Shown: positions 31,325-41,353 of the stretch, piece by piece
How the letters are laid out: each line of letters begins with the position of its first letter
Numbering within the stretch: position 1 is the first letter of the stretch
Assembly (NCBI RefSeq): GCF_008801605.1
Contig: NZ_VZPJ01000015.1
Span: 62,001 to 126,000 of the forward strand
Source: Pseudomonas brassicacearum subsp. brassicacearum
GTDB taxonomy: Bacteria; Pseudomonadota; Gammaproteobacteria; Pseudomonadales; Pseudomonadaceae
Length of the DNA stretch: 64,000 nt
Direction: 5' to 3'
Notes under the pieces: generated by a model
Seen by the model: only the letters and a program-made list of their open reading frames with translations
Database searches by the model: none
What the model was told of the DNA's origin: nothing
Program-made: the position numbers and the translations under genes

Positions 31325-32935
31325 TTATTCGGCAGTTGTTGGGGCCAGGAAGGCGGCCTCCAGCAACTGCTGTGTATAGGGGTGCTGCGGCGCGGCGAAT
31401 ATGCTGCGGGCATCACCTTGTTCGACCACTTGGCCATGCTTGACCACCATCAACTGGTGGCTCAGCGCTTTGACGACAGCCAGGTCATGGCTGATAAACA
31501 GGTACGTCAGGTTGTACTTGGTTTGCAACGACCGCAACAGCTCCACCACTTGGCGTTGCACGGTACGGTCCAGGGCCGACGTCGGTTCATCCAGCAGAAT
31601 CAACGCCGGCTTGAGCACCAGGGCCCGGGCAATGGCGATACGCTGCCGTTGCCCTCCGGAAAATTCATGGGGGTAGCGGTTCCGGGTTTCCGGGTCCAGG
31701 CCTACCTCCTTCAATGCCGCTATTATCGCTTGTTCCTGTTCGGCTTCGGTGCCGATCTTGTGGATCCGCAGGCCTTCGCCGACGATCTGGCTCACACACA
31801 TCCGTGGGCTCAGGCTGCCAAACGGGTCCTGAAACACCACTTGCATCTCCCGGCGTAGCGGCCGGACTTGTTGCTGCGTCAGGCTATCCAGCTGCTTGCC
31901 TTCGAAACGGATCCCGCCCTGGCTGCCGATCAACCGCAGGATTGCCAGCCCCAGGGTGGATTTGCCGGAACCGCTTTCGCCGACGATGCCCAGGGTCTGG
32001 CCCTGGGGCAGGCTGAAGCGGATACCGTCCACGGCCTTGATGTAGTCTACCGTGCGCTTGAACAGGCCTTTCTTGATCGGGAACCAGACTTTCAGGTCCT
32101 CGACCTGCAACAGCGGCGGGCCGACGACGTTGCTCGCCGGGGTGCCGCTGGGTTCAGCGCCCAGCAGTTCCCGAGTGTACGGATGCTGCGGTGCCCGGAA
32201 CAACTCTTCGCACGATGCCTGTTCGACGATGCAACCGCGCTGCATGACACATACGCGATGCGCAATTCTTCGCACCAGGTTCAAATCGTGGCTGATCAGC
32301 AGCAGCGACATGCCCAATCGCGCCTGCAATTCCTTGAGCAATTGGAGGATTTTCAACTGGACGGTGACGTCCAGCGCGGTGGTCGGCTCGTCGGCAATCA
32401 GCAGTTCCGGCTCGTTGGCCAGGGCCATGGCGATCATCACCCGCTGGCGCTGGCCGCCGGATAGCTCGTGGGGCAGGGCCTTGAGGCGCTTGTGGGGTTC
32501 GGGAATGCCAACCAGCTCCAGCAACTCAAGGGTCCGGCGGGTCGCGACCTTGCCGCTCAGGCCCTTGTGGATGCCGAGCACTTCATTGATCTGTTTTTCA
32601 ATGGAGTGCAGCGGGTTGAGGGATGTCATCGGCTCCTGGAAAATCATCGCAATCCGGTTGCCACGGATATGACGGATGGTTTTTTCCTTCAAACCCAGCA
32701 AATTCTGGCCGGCGTACTGGATGGTCCCGGTGGGGTGATGGGCCAGCGGGTAAGGCAGCAACCGCAGGATCGAATGGGCGGTAACCGATTTGCCCGAGCC
32801 GCTTTCACCCACCAGGGCCAGGGTTTCGCCGCGCTTGATATCGAAGCTGACCCCCTCGACCACGCGCTGGCGGCGTTCGCCGACAATGAACTCCACCGCC
32901 AGGTCGCGTACTTCGATCAGATTGTCCTGGTTCAT
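31325..32935 (-). CDS. yejF: Peptide/nucleoside-peptide ABC importer, dual ATPase (YejF/NppD)
   Basis: A 536-residue protein with two ABC ATPase domains fused in tandem (about 5-260 and 280-535). Each has a Walker A (GESGSGKS near 44 and near 320), a signature (LSGGQRQR and FSGGQRQR) and a Walker B (LLIADEPT, LILLDEPT). It powers the permeases encoded just upstream. The start ATG 32935 has GAGGAAG upstream and follows the yejE stop by 1 nt. The P. aeruginosa counterpart is the Npp system, known to import peptidyl-nucleoside antibiotics. Confidence 0.92.
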   Translation of the reverse strand: MNQDNLIEVRDLAVEFIVGERRQRVVEGVSFDIKRGETLALVGESGSGKSVTAHSILRLLPYPLAHHPTGTIQYAGQNLLGLKEKTIRHIRGNRIAMIFQEPMTSLNPLHSIEKQINEVLGIHKGLSGKVATRRTLELLELVGIPEPHKRLKALPHELSGGQRQRVMIAMALANEPELLIADEPTTALDVTVQLKILQLLKELQARLGMSLLLISHDLNLVRRIAHRVCVMQRGCIVEQASCEELFRAPQHPYTRELLGAEPSGTPASNVVGPPLLQVEDLKVWFPIKKGLFKRTVDYIKAVDGIRFSLPQGQTLGIVGESGSGKSTLGLAILRLIGSQGGIRFEGKQLDSLTQQQVRPLRREMQVVFQDPFGSLSPRMCVSQIVGEGLRIHKIGTEAEQEQAIIAALKEVGLDPETRNRYPHEFSGGQRQRIAIARALVLKPALILLDEPTSALDRTVQRQVVELLRSLQTKYNLTYLFISHDLAVVKALSHQLMVVKHGQVVEQGDARSIFAAPQHPYTQQLLEAAFLAPTTAE

Positions 32936-32936
32936 T

Positions 32937-33956
32937 TCACTTCCTCGGATCGAAGGCATCGCGAGCGGACTCGCCGATGAACACCAACAGGCTCAACATC
33001 AGGGCCAGCACGGCGAACGCGCTGATGCCCAGCCATGGCGCCTGGAGGTTGGATTTGCCCTGGGCCACCAGCTCGCCGAGGGACGGCGCGCCTGGCGGCA
33101 GGCCGAAGCCGAGGAAATCCAGGGCGGTGAGGGTGCCGATGGCGCCGGTGAGGATGAACGGCATGAACGTCATGGTCGAGACCATGGCGTTGGGCAGGAT
33201 GTGGCGGAACATGATCGCGCCGTTCTGCATGCCCAGCGCCCGGGCAGCACGCACGTATTCCAGGTTGCGCCCGCGCAGGAACTCGGCACGGACCACATCC
33301 ACCAGGCTCATCCAGGAAAACAGCAGCATGATGCCCAGCAGCCACCAGAAGTTGGGCTGGACGAAACTGGCCAGGATGATCAGCAGGTACAGCACCGGCA
33401 ACCCGGACCAGATTTCCAGGAATCGTTGGCCGGCCAGGTCCACCCAACCGCCATAGAAGCCCTGCAGGGCGCCGGCGATCACGCCGATGATCGAGCTGAG
33501 CACGGTCAGCGTCAGGGCAAACAGGACCGAGATGCGGAAGCCATAGATGACCCGGGCCAGGACATCGCGACCCTGGTCGTCAGTGCCCAGCCAGTTCACG
33601 GAAGAGGGCGGCGCCGGGGCCGGGACCTTCAGGTCGTAGTTGATGCTCTGGTAGCTGAACGGAATCGGTGCCCACAGCACCCAGGCGTCCTTGGCCGCCA
33701 GCAGTTCGCGGATATAGGGACTCTTGTAGTTGGCTTCCAGCGGGAACTCGCCGCCGAAGGTGGTTTCCGGGTAGCGCTTGAGGGCCGGGAAGTACCAGCC
33801 ATTGTCGTAATGCACCACCAGCGGCTTGTCGTTGGCGATCAACTCGGCGCCCAGGCTCAGCCCGAACAGGATCAGGAACAGCCACAGGGACCACCAGCCA
33901 CGCTTGTTGGCCTTGAACAGTTCGAAGCGGCGGCGATTGAGAGGGGACAGGTTCAT
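32937..33956 (-). CDS. yejE: Peptide ABC importer permease (YejE/NppC)
   Basis: A 339-residue inner-membrane permease. After an N-terminal segment (about 22-40) and a periplasmic loop, it has the five-segment transporter core, with the coupling motif EYVRAARALGMQNG facing the ATPase. The ATG at 33956 has GGGAG upstream, and the gene follows yejB by 1 nt. It forms a heterodimer with the yejB product. Confidence 0.92.
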   Translation of the reverse strand: MNLSPLNRRRFELFKANKRGWWSLWLFLILFGLSLGAELIANDKPLVVHYDNGWYFPALKRYPETTFGGEFPLEANYKSPYIRELLAAKDAWVLWAPIPFSYQSINYDLKVPAPAPPSSVNWLGTDDQGRDVLARVIYGFRISVLFALTLTVLSSIIGVIAGALQGFYGGWVDLAGQRFLEIWSGLPVLYLLIILASFVQPNFWWLLGIMLLFSWMSLVDVVRAEFLRGRNLEYVRAARALGMQNGAIMFRHILPNAMVSTMTFMPFILTGAIGTLTALDFLGFGLPPGAPSLGELVAQGKSNLQAPWLGISAFAVLALMLSLLVFIGESARDAFDPRK

Positions 33957-33957
33957 C

Positions 33958-35031
33958 TCAATGCTCCCGGCTTTCGAAGTCGATGCGTGGATCGACAAAG
34001 GTGTAGGTCAGATCGCCGATCAGTTTCACCACCAGCCCCAGCAAGGTGAAGATGAACAGGGTGCCAAACACCACCGGGTAGTCGCGGTTGATGGCCGCTT
34101 CGAAACTCATCAGGCCCAGGCCATCGAGGGAGAAGATCACTTCCACCAGCAGGGAGCCGGTAAAGAAAATCCCGATGAATGCCGAAGGGAAGCCGGCGAT
34201 CACCAGCAGCATGGCATTGCGGAATACGTGGCCGTAGAGCACTCGATGGCGGGTCAGGCCCTTGGCCTTGGCGGTGACCACGTATTGCTTGTTGATTTCG
34301 TCGAGGAAGCTGTTCTTGGTCAGCAGGGTCATGGTGGCGAAGTTACCGATCACCAGGGCGGTGACGGGCAAGGCCAGGTGCCAGAAGTAATCGAGGATCT
34401 TGCCACTCATGCTCAATTCGTCGAAATTGTTGGAGGTCAGCCCGCGCAACGGGAACCAGTCGAAATAGCTGCCGCCGGCAAACACCACGATCAGCAGGAT
34501 GGCGAACAGGAATGACGGGATCGCGTAGCCGACGATGATGGCCGAGCTGGTCCAGACATCGAAATGGCTGCCGTGCCGCGTGGCCTTGGCGATCCCCAGC
34601 GGGATCGACACCAGGTACATGATCAGCGTGCTCCACAACCCCAGGGAGATGGACACCGGCATCTTTTCCTTGATCAGGTCGATGACCTTGGCGTCGCGGA
34701 AGAAACTGTCGCCGAAGTCCAGGTGGGCGTAGTTCTTGATCATGATCCACAGGCGTTCGGGTGCCGACTTGTCGAAGCCGTACATGCGCTCGATTTCCTT
34801 GACCAGCCCCGGGTCCAGGCCCTGGGCGCCGCGGTAGGAGGAGCCTGCCACCGACACTTCGGCACCGCCGCCGGCAATGCGGCTGGTGGCGCCCTCGAAG
34901 CCCTCGAGCTTGGCGATCATCTGTTCCACCGGCCCGCCGGGCGCGGCCTGGATGATGACGAAGTTGATCAGCAGAATGCCGAACAGGGTCGGGATGATCA
35001 GCAGCAGTCGCCGAAAAATATAAGCCAGCAT
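33958..35031 (-). CDS. yejB: Peptide ABC importer permease (YejB/NppB)
   Basis: A 357-residue inner-membrane permease. The N-terminal motif MLAYIFRRLLLIIPTLFGI is typical of oligopeptide permease B subunits. The core has about six membrane segments, and the coupling helix includes YVVTAKAKGLTRHRV. It sits between the binding-protein gene, 4 nt upstream, and yejE, all probably on one mRNA. Confidence 0.92.
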   Translation of the reverse strand: MLAYIFRRLLLIIPTLFGILLINFVIIQAAPGGPVEQMIAKLEGFEGATSRIAGGGAEVSVAGSSYRGAQGLDPGLVKEIERMYGFDKSAPERLWIMIKNYAHLDFGDSFFRDAKVIDLIKEKMPVSISLGLWSTLIMYLVSIPLGIAKATRHGSHFDVWTSSAIIVGYAIPSFLFAILLIVVFAGGSYFDWFPLRGLTSNNFDELSMSGKILDYFWHLALPVTALVIGNFATMTLLTKNSFLDEINKQYVVTAKAKGLTRHRVLYGHVFRNAMLLVIAGFPSAFIGIFFTGSLLVEVIFSLDGLGLMSFEAAINRDYPVVFGTLFIFTLLGLVVKLIGDLTYTFVDPRIDFESREH

Positions 35032-35035
35032 TTCG

Positions 35036-36889
35036 TTACTCCACGCTCGCAGGGGCGGCGATTTGCTGCTCGATGACCTGCTTCTCTACTTCATCGGCCG
35101 GCTTGACCTCCGGCTTGACCCACCAGGTGGTGGTGCCGATGTCATAGGTGGGCGTGATTTTCGGATGGCCGATGTGGTTCCAGTAGGCCACGCGCCAGGT
35201 CTTGATGTGCCAGTTCGGGATCACGTAGTAGCCCCATTGCAAGACCCGGTCCAGCGCACGGGCGTGGGCCACCAGGCTCTTGCGCGAATCGGCGTTGATC
35301 AGTTGTTCCACCAACTGGTCCACGGCCGGATCTTTCAGGCCCATGGTGTTGCGGCTGCCGGGCTTGTCGGCGGCGGCGGACATCCAGAACTCGCGTTGTT
35401 CGTTACCCGGCGAACTGGATTGCGGGAAGCTGCCTACCACCAGGTCGAAGTCCCGGGAGCGCACGCGGTTGATGTACTGGGACACGTCCACGCGGCGGAT
35501 CACTAGGTCGATGCCCAGGTCGCTCAGGTTGCGCTTGAACGGCAGCAGCACCCGTTCGAACTCGGTCTGGGCCAGCAGGAACTCCAGCACCACCGGTTTG
35601 CCCTGGGCATCGACCATCTTGTCGTCGACGATGCGCCAGCCGGCCTCTTGCAGCAATTGGTAGGCCTTGCGCTGCTGGTCGCGGATCATGCCGCTGCCGT
35701 CGCACATCGATGGCTGGAAGGCGTCAGTGAAGACCTGTTCGGGAATCTTGCCGCGCAGGGGCTCGAGGATCTTCAACTCGTCTTCGCCGGGCAGGCCGGT
35801 GGCAGCCATTTCCGAATTCTCGAAATAGCTGCGGGTGCGGGCGTAGGCGCCGTTGAACAGTTGCTTGTTGGTCCACTCGAAGTCCAGCAGCAGGCTCAAG
35901 GCCTTGCGCACCCGTATGTCCTGGAAGATCGGCCGGCGCAGGTTGTAGACAAAGCCTTGCATGCCGGTGGGGTTGCCGTTGGGGATCTGTTCCTTGATCA
36001 ACCGGCCTTCGGTCACGGCCGGGATGTTGTAGGCATTGGCCCAGTTCTTGGCGGTCATCTCCAGCCAGAAATCGAACTGCCCGGCTTTCAAGGCCTCGAC
36101 CGCGACGGTGTTGTCGCGGTAGTAATCGGTAGCCAGTACGTCGAAATTATAGAAACCGCGATTGACCGGCAGGTCCTTGCCCCAGTAGTCCTTCACCCGC
36201 TCATAGCGGATCGAGCGTCCGGCCTTCACTTCGGCGACCTTGTAGGGACCGCTGCCCAGGGGGATTTCCAGGTTGCCCTTGCTGAAGTCGCGCTCGGCCC
36301 ACCAGTGCTTCGGCAATACCGGCAGTTGGCCGAGGATCAACGGCAGTTCACGATTGTTGGTGTGCTTGAACTTGAACAAGACCTTGAGCGGGTCTTCGGC
36401 GATGACGTCGGCGACGTCGCTGTAATAGCCGCGAAACATCGGCGCGCCGTCCTTGGTCAGGGTCTGGAAGCTGAAGACCACGTCCTCGGCGCGCACCGGA
36501 TGACCATCGTTGAAACGGGCTTCGGGGCGCAGGTAGAAACGCACCCAGCCATTGTCCGGGGCTTTCTCGATTTTTTCGGCGATCAGGCCATATTCGGTGA
36601 ACGGTTCGTCCAGGCCCTGCTTGGCCAGGGTGTCGTAGATCAGGCCGATGTCGTCGGCCGGTACACCTTTGCTGATGAACGGGTTGAGGCTGTCGAAGCC
36701 GCCAAAACCGCCCTGGCGGAAGATCCCGCCTTTGGGCGCGTCCGGGTTGACGTAGTCGAAGTGCTTGAAGTTCGCCGGGTACTTCGGCGGCTCGTTGTAC
36801 AAGGTCACGGCATGCTGCGGCGCGGCACAGGCCAGCCCGGCGAATAACAGGCTGCTGGCCTGCAGGAGCAGGGCGCGTAAAGGCTTCAT
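35036..36889 (-). CDS. Periplasmic peptide-binding protein of the YejABEF/Npp system (second copy)
   Basis: A 617-residue solute-binding protein (SBP family 5). The signal peptide (about 1-22, ending LACAAP) is followed by the family body, with HFDYVNPDAPKGG and FYLRPEARFNDG. It delivers substrate to the two permeases. The ATG at 36889 has GGAG upstream and overlaps the stop of the first binding-protein gene by 4 nt. The two paralogues share motifs such as YWGKDLPVNRG and MTAKNWAN/HQAKNWAN. It corresponds to one of NppA1/NppA2 of P. aeruginosa. Confidence 0.9.
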   Translation of the reverse strand: MKPLRALLLQASSLLFAGLACAAPQHAVTLYNEPPKYPANFKHFDYVNPDAPKGGIFRQGGFGGFDSLNPFISKGVPADDIGLIYDTLAKQGLDEPFTEYGLIAEKIEKAPDNGWVRFYLRPEARFNDGHPVRAEDVVFSFQTLTKDGAPMFRGYYSDVADVIAEDPLKVLFKFKHTNNRELPLILGQLPVLPKHWWAERDFSKGNLEIPLGSGPYKVAEVKAGRSIRYERVKDYWGKDLPVNRGFYNFDVLATDYYRDNTVAVEALKAGQFDFWLEMTAKNWANAYNIPAVTEGRLIKEQIPNGNPTGMQGFVYNLRRPIFQDIRVRKALSLLLDFEWTNKQLFNGAYARTRSYFENSEMAATGLPGEDELKILEPLRGKIPEQVFTDAFQPSMCDGSGMIRDQQRKAYQLLQEAGWRIVDDKMVDAQGKPVVLEFLLAQTEFERVLLPFKRNLSDLGIDLVIRRVDVSQYINRVRSRDFDLVVGSFPQSSSPGNEQREFWMSAAADKPGSRNTMGLKDPAVDQLVEQLINADSRKSLVAHARALDRVLQWGYYVIPNWHIKTWRVAYWNHIGHPKITPTYDIGTTTWWVKPEVKPADEVEKQVIEQQIAAPASVE

Positions 36890-38718
36890 TGATCTTTCTC
36901 CGAAGATTTCAGCCACCATGCGCTCAGGCCCAGGGTGTAGGGCGGCGTGGTGACGAAGGCGAACCGGTTGCGGTACGCCAGGCGATGATAATTGAGATAC
37001 CAGTTGGGAATGCAGTAATGCTGCCACAGCAGCACGCGATCCAGGGCCTTGCCGGCGGCGACCTGTTCGTCACGGGTCTGGGCGGCGAGCAGCTTTTCCA
37101 GCAGATGATCGACCACAGGGTTGGCGATCCCGGCGTAGTTCTTGCTGCCCTTGACCCCGACCTGGCTGGAGTGGAAGTACTGCCATTGTTCGAGGCCCGG
37201 GCTGAGGGTCTGGTTCAAGGTCAGCAGGATCATGTCGAAGTCGAATTGGTCCAGGCGCTGCTTGTACTGGGCGCGGTCCACCGTGCGTAGTCGGGCCTGG
37301 ATGCCGATGCTGGCGAGGTTCTCGACGTAGGGTTGCAGGATGCGCTCCAGGTTCGGGTTCACCAGCAGGATTTCGAAGCTCAGGGGCTGGCTGTCGGCGT
37401 TCAGCAGGCGTTGGCCGTTGAGGCTCCAACCGGCTTCTTTCAATAACCCCAGGGCTTTGCGCAGGGTTTCCCGGGGGATGCCGCGACCGTCGGTCTTGGG
37501 CAAGCTGAAGGGTTCGGTGAGCAGTTTGGGCGGCAATTGTTCCCGGTATGGCTTGAGCAGCAGCCATTCATGGCCCACCGGCAGGCCGGTGGCGGAGAAC
37601 TCGCTGTTGGGGTAATAACTGAGGGTGCGCTTGTAGGCGCCGCTGAACAGGGTGCGGTTGGTCCACTCGAAATCGAACATCAGCCCCAGGGCTTCACGCA
37701 CCTTGACCTCGGCAAACGTGCCGCGTCGGGTGTTCATGAACAGGCCCTGGGTCTGGGTCGGGATCTGGTGGGGAATCTGCGCCTTGATCACGTCGCCGCG
37801 CTTGATCGCCGGAAAGTCATAGCCGTTGGCCCAGTTCTTGGCCTGGTGTTCGATGTAGATGTCGAACTCACCGGCCTTGAAGGCTTCGAAGGCAACTTCG
37901 CTGTCACGATAGAACTCCACGTCCATGCGGTCGTAGTTGTACTTGCCACGATTGACCGGCAGGTCCTTGCCCCAGTAATCCTTGACCCGTTCGAACACCA
38001 GTTGGCGGCCTGGTTGCACTTTGGTGATGCGATACGGCCCGCTGCCCAGGGGCGGTTCGAAGGTCGTTGCCTTGAAATCGCGGCCTTTCCAGTAATGCTG
38101 GGGCAACACCGGCAGTTCACCCAGGCGCAGGATCAGCAGCGGATTGCCCGCGCGCTTGAAGACAAAGCGGATTCTCAGTGGATTGAGAATGTCGACACGC
38201 AGCACTTCCTGCAGGTTGGTGCGGTATTGCGGGTGACCGTCCTTGAGCAGCGTCCTGTAGGAGAACGCCACGTCATAGGCGGTGATGGGCACGCCATCGT
38301 GAAACCGCGCTTCGGGGCGCAGGTTGAACACCACCCAACTGCGGTCTTCGCTGTATTCCACCGACTGGGCGATCAGGCCGTAGCTCGACGTCGGTTCATC
38401 ACCGGACGGCGCGTACTGGCCGGTGCCGACCATCAGTGGTTCGTTCAGCTCATTGATGCCGTATTGCAGGAAATTGGGTGTGGAAACCGGGCTGCTGCCC
38501 TTGAACGTGTAGGGGTTGAGCGTATCGAAGGTGCCGAATGCCATGACTCGCAAGACACCGCCCTTGGGCGCTTGCGGGTTGACCCAGTCGAAGTGGGTGA
38601 ATCTGGCCGGGTACTTGAGCGTGCCGAACTGCGCATAGCCATGGCTTTCGCTGATGGTTGCGCTGGCGGGAGAGCTCAAGGCCAGGCTGATCAGGAGCAA
38701 GAGGAGGGGACGTATCAA
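36886..38718 (-). CDS. Periplasmic peptide-binding protein of the YejABEF/Npp system (first copy)
   Basis: A 610-residue SBP family 5 protein with a Sec signal peptide (about 1-20, MIRPLLLLLISLALSSPASA). The body contains HFDWVNPQAPKGG and NLRPEARFHDG. The start appears to be TTG 38718; no ATG lies within the signal peptide, and GGAT is about 9 nt upstream. It is the first gene of the operon and overlaps the next by 4 nt. Having two different binding proteins would widen substrate range. Confidence 0.9.
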   Translation of the reverse strand: MIRPLLLLLISLALSSPASATISESHGYAQFGTLKYPARFTHFDWVNPQAPKGGVLRVMAFGTFDTLNPYTFKGSSPVSTPNFLQYGINELNEPLMVGTGQYAPSGDEPTSSYGLIAQSVEYSEDRSWVVFNLRPEARFHDGVPITAYDVAFSYRTLLKDGHPQYRTNLQEVLRVDILNPLRIRFVFKRAGNPLLILRLGELPVLPQHYWKGRDFKATTFEPPLGSGPYRITKVQPGRQLVFERVKDYWGKDLPVNRGKYNYDRMDVEFYRDSEVAFEAFKAGEFDIYIEHQAKNWANGYDFPAIKRGDVIKAQIPHQIPTQTQGLFMNTRRGTFAEVKVREALGLMFDFEWTNRTLFSGAYKRTLSYYPNSEFSATGLPVGHEWLLLKPYREQLPPKLLTEPFSLPKTDGRGIPRETLRKALGLLKEAGWSLNGQRLLNADSQPLSFEILLVNPNLERILQPYVENLASIGIQARLRTVDRAQYKQRLDQFDFDMILLTLNQTLSPGLEQWQYFHSSQVGVKGSKNYAGIANPVVDHLLEKLLAAQTRDEQVAAGKALDRVLLWQHYCIPNWYLNYHRLAYRNRFAFVTTPPYTLGLSAWWLKSSEKDQ

Positions 38719-38830
38719 GTCTGAGATCCGATCCAGGCGGCTTGGGCTTTTATGGCCTGTACAGTAACAGCTTGTATCGGCAGGAAAAAGGCGGGGTTTA
38801 GAGGGGATGCCAGTCAGCTAAGCGGATACC

Positions 38831-38920
38831 TGTGGGAGCAAGGCTTGCCCGCGATGAACGATATCGCGGTTCAACTGTTAAACCGCGGTGTGGCCATCGC
38901 GGGCAAGCCTTGCTCCCACA
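38831..38920. repeat. REP pair between the importer operon and mltD
   Basis: TGTGGGAGCAAGGCTTGCCC at 38831 pairs with its reverse complement ending at 38920. Inside are ATCGCGGTT and AACCGCGGT, which also pair. A degenerate GAGTCCCCTCACCAC (38938-38953) to the right resembles the outer arm of the nested element at 18223. Confidence 0.85.
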
Positions 38921-38972
38921 GGCCTTGCCCCCACAGATGAGTCCCCTCACCACACAACGCTCCCCGGTCACC

Positions 38973-40421
38973 TCAGTGCGGGGAGTAGACCGTCAGCATC
39001 TGCCCAGGCTTGAGGGCCTTGCCCATCCGTGGGTTCCAGCGCTTGAGGTGCTGCATTTCCACGTTGAAACGCTTGGCGACGACGTACAGCGAATCACCTT
39101 GCTTGACCTTGTATTGGGTCTGCTTCTTCTGGTCCTTGCTATTGGCGGCCACCACGGTGCTGATGCGCTTGCTGGTGGCCTTGCTGGCCTTGGCGTCCTG
39201 CATCACCAGGGTCTGGCCGACCTTGAGCTTGTTGCCGCTGAGTTTGTTCCAGCGTTGCAGGTCTTTGGTCTGGACGTTGTTGGCCTTGGCGATCTGGGCG
39301 AGGCTTTCGCCGCGCTTGACTCGGTAGGTACGCCGGGCGCCTTCCACGTCGCTGTCGTCGGCTGTCTCGAACACCGGCTTGAGCGAGCGCTGGCTTATCA
39401 GCTCTTCGGGGCGCATGGTCGACAGGCTGGCGGTCAGCAACTGGGCCTTGGACGTGGGCACCAGCAGGTGCTGGGGGCCGTCGATGGTGGTGCGCTGCTT
39501 GAAGGCCGGGTTGAGCTGGAACAGCTCGTCTTCGTCGATGTTGGCCACCGCCGCGACCTTGGACAGGTCCATGCGCTGGTTGATCTCGACGACCTGGAAA
39601 TAGGGTTCGTTGGCGATCGGGTTGAGGTTCACGCCATAGGCATCGGGCGAGAGCACCACCTGGGACAGCGCCAGCAACTTCGGCACATAAGCCTGGGTTT
39701 CGCTGGGCAGCGGCAGGTTCCAGTAGTCGGTGGGCAGGCCAAGCTTCTCGTTGCGCTCGATGGCGCGGCTGACCGTACCCTCGCCGGCGTTGTAGGCGGC
39801 CAGCGCCAGCAACCAGTCGCCGTTGAACATGTCGTGCAGGCGCGTCAGGTAGTCCAGGGCGGCCGTGGTGGAGGCGGTGATATCGCGACGCCCGTCATAG
39901 AAGCGGGTCTGGCGCAGGTTGAAGTAACGCCCCGTGGACGGGATGAATTGCCACAGGCCCACTGCGTTGGCCCGGGAATAGGCCATGGGGTTGTAGGCAC
40001 TCTCGATCACCGGCAGCAACGCCAGCTCCAGCGGCATGTTGCGCTCTTCGAGGCGTTCGACGATGTAATGGATGTACAGGCTGCCACGCTCACCGGCGTT
40101 TTCCATGAAGGAAGGGTTGCTGGCGAACCACAGGCGCTGTTGCTCGATACGTGGATTGACGCCGGCCGTTTCCTGCAGCTGGAAACCCTGGCGCATGCGC
40201 TCCCAGACGTCCTGGGGTACTTGAGGGCTGGGTTTCTCACTGAGCCATACCGGCTTCTGTTTGGCGCGAGCGGCGATATTCGGCGTGTGCGCCGCGTCGG
40301 TCTGCGGCAGCTGGCTCGTGCTCTGGCAGCCCGCCAATGTGGCGGACACGGCCACCGCAATGGCTTGAGCCAAGCGGGTCAATGTGTCTGACTGGACGGA
40401 CCTGCGTATAGATGACGACAT
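38973..40421 (-). CDS. mltD: Membrane-bound lytic murein transglycosylase D
   Basis: MltD cleaves peptidoglycan glycan strands from the outer membrane. The 482-residue product has a lipoprotein signal with TLAGC (lipidated Cys about residue 32), an SLT domain with the catalytic Glu in VIESAYNP and ANAVGLWQFIPSTG (about 130-165), and two C-terminal LysM domains (YRVKRGESLAQIA and YKVKQGDSLYVVA). The ATG at 40421 is chosen over one 8 codons upstream. Two LysM repeats are visible, a common number in Pseudomonas. Confidence 0.93.
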   Translation of the reverse strand: MSSSIRRSVQSDTLTRLAQAIAVAVSATLAGCQSTSQLPQTDAAHTPNIAARAKQKPVWLSEKPSPQVPQDVWERMRQGFQLQETAGVNPRIEQQRLWFASNPSFMENAGERGSLYIHYIVERLEERNMPLELALLPVIESAYNPMAYSRANAVGLWQFIPSTGRYFNLRQTRFYDGRRDITASTTAALDYLTRLHDMFNGDWLLALAAYNAGEGTVSRAIERNEKLGLPTDYWNLPLPSETQAYVPKLLALSQVVLSPDAYGVNLNPIANEPYFQVVEINQRMDLSKVAAVANIDEDELFQLNPAFKQRTTIDGPQHLLVPTSKAQLLTASLSTMRPEELISQRSLKPVFETADDSDVEGARRTYRVKRGESLAQIAKANNVQTKDLQRWNKLSGNKLKVGQTLVMQDAKASKATSKRISTVVAANSKDQKKQTQYKVKQGDSLYVVAKRFNVEMQHLKRWNPRMGKALKPGQMLTVYSPH

Positions 40422-40520
40422 TGGCTGGAAGTAAGTTCCGGGCAAAAATGTCGGCCGATTCTAGGAAGCGCACCCCAACAGGTCAACCTTTCAGAATTTT
40501 TGTATCAATCGATAGCTGCC

Positions 40521-41288
40521 TTAGAACGTATCTTTCCAAGCCCTCAAGGCCGCAAAAACCTCACTCGGCGTCTGGTTTCGCTGGCCGTTCCGTTCGTCTG
40601 CTTTTTGTTTAACAGATGTTTCAGTCGTGCGCAGGAACGGGTTGGTGAGTTTTTCCAGGGCCAGGGTCGAGGGTAGCGTCATGATGCCTTCGCTGCGTTG
40701 CCGGCTGACTTTTTCCAGGCGGGCGGCGACGTCCGGGTTGCCGGGCTCCACGGCGGCGGCGAACTTCAGGTTGCTGAGGGTATATTCATGGGTGCAGTAG
40801 ACCAGCGTATCTTCAGGCAGGGCGGCGAGGCGACTGAGCGAATGGTGCATTTGCGCAGGCGTGCCTTCGAAGAGCCGGCCGCAACCGGCGGCGAACAGGG
40901 TGTCGCCACAGAACAGCAGGCCGTGATGGTAGTAGGCGATGTGCCCCAGGGTATGGCCAGGCACGGCATAGACATCGAAGTCCCAGCCGAGCACGCTGAC
41001 CGTGTCGTTGTCATGCAGGGCCTTGTCCCGCGCCGGGATGTTTTCGCTGGCCGGACCGTAAACGGTGGCGTTCGTCGCATTCTTCAGCGCCTGGACGCCG
41101 CCGACATGATCATGGTGATGATGGGTGATCAGGATGTCGCTCAGGACCCAGCCCGGATGGGTCTCGAGCCAGGCCTGCACCGGCGCGGCGTCACCCGGGT
41201 CGACCACGGCGCAGCGCTGGGTGGCGTGGTCCTGTAACAACCAGATGTAGTTATCGGTGAATGCGGGCAGGGCACTGATCTGTATCAT
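40521..41288 (-). CDS. gloB: Hydroxyacylglutathione hydrolase (glyoxalase II)
   Basis: GloB hydrolyses S-lactoylglutathione to lactate and glutathione. The 255-residue product has the metallo-beta-lactamase zinc motif THHHHDH (about 54-60), GHTLGH (about 109) and CGDTLFAAGCGR, all intact. The ATG at 41288 follows the family N-terminus MIQISALPAFTDNY. It is divergent from yafS with 65 nt between start codons, the same arrangement as in E. coli. Confidence 0.95.
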   Translation of the reverse strand: MIQISALPAFTDNYIWLLQDHATQRCAVVDPGDAAPVQAWLETHPGWVLSDILITHHHHDHVGGVQALKNATNATVYGPASENIPARDKALHDNDTVSVLGWDFDVYAVPGHTLGHIAYYHHGLLFCGDTLFAAGCGRLFEGTPAQMHHSLSRLAALPEDTLVYCTHEYTLSNLKFAAAVEPGNPDVAARLEKVSRQRSEGIMTLPSTLALEKLTNPFLRTTETSVKQKADERNGQRNQTPSEVFAALRAWKDTF

Positions 41289-41353
41289 CGTGGAATTCGC
41301 CAAGCGGAAAACAAAGGCGCATCTTAGAACTTCCTGACGCGTTGGAGAATGCA

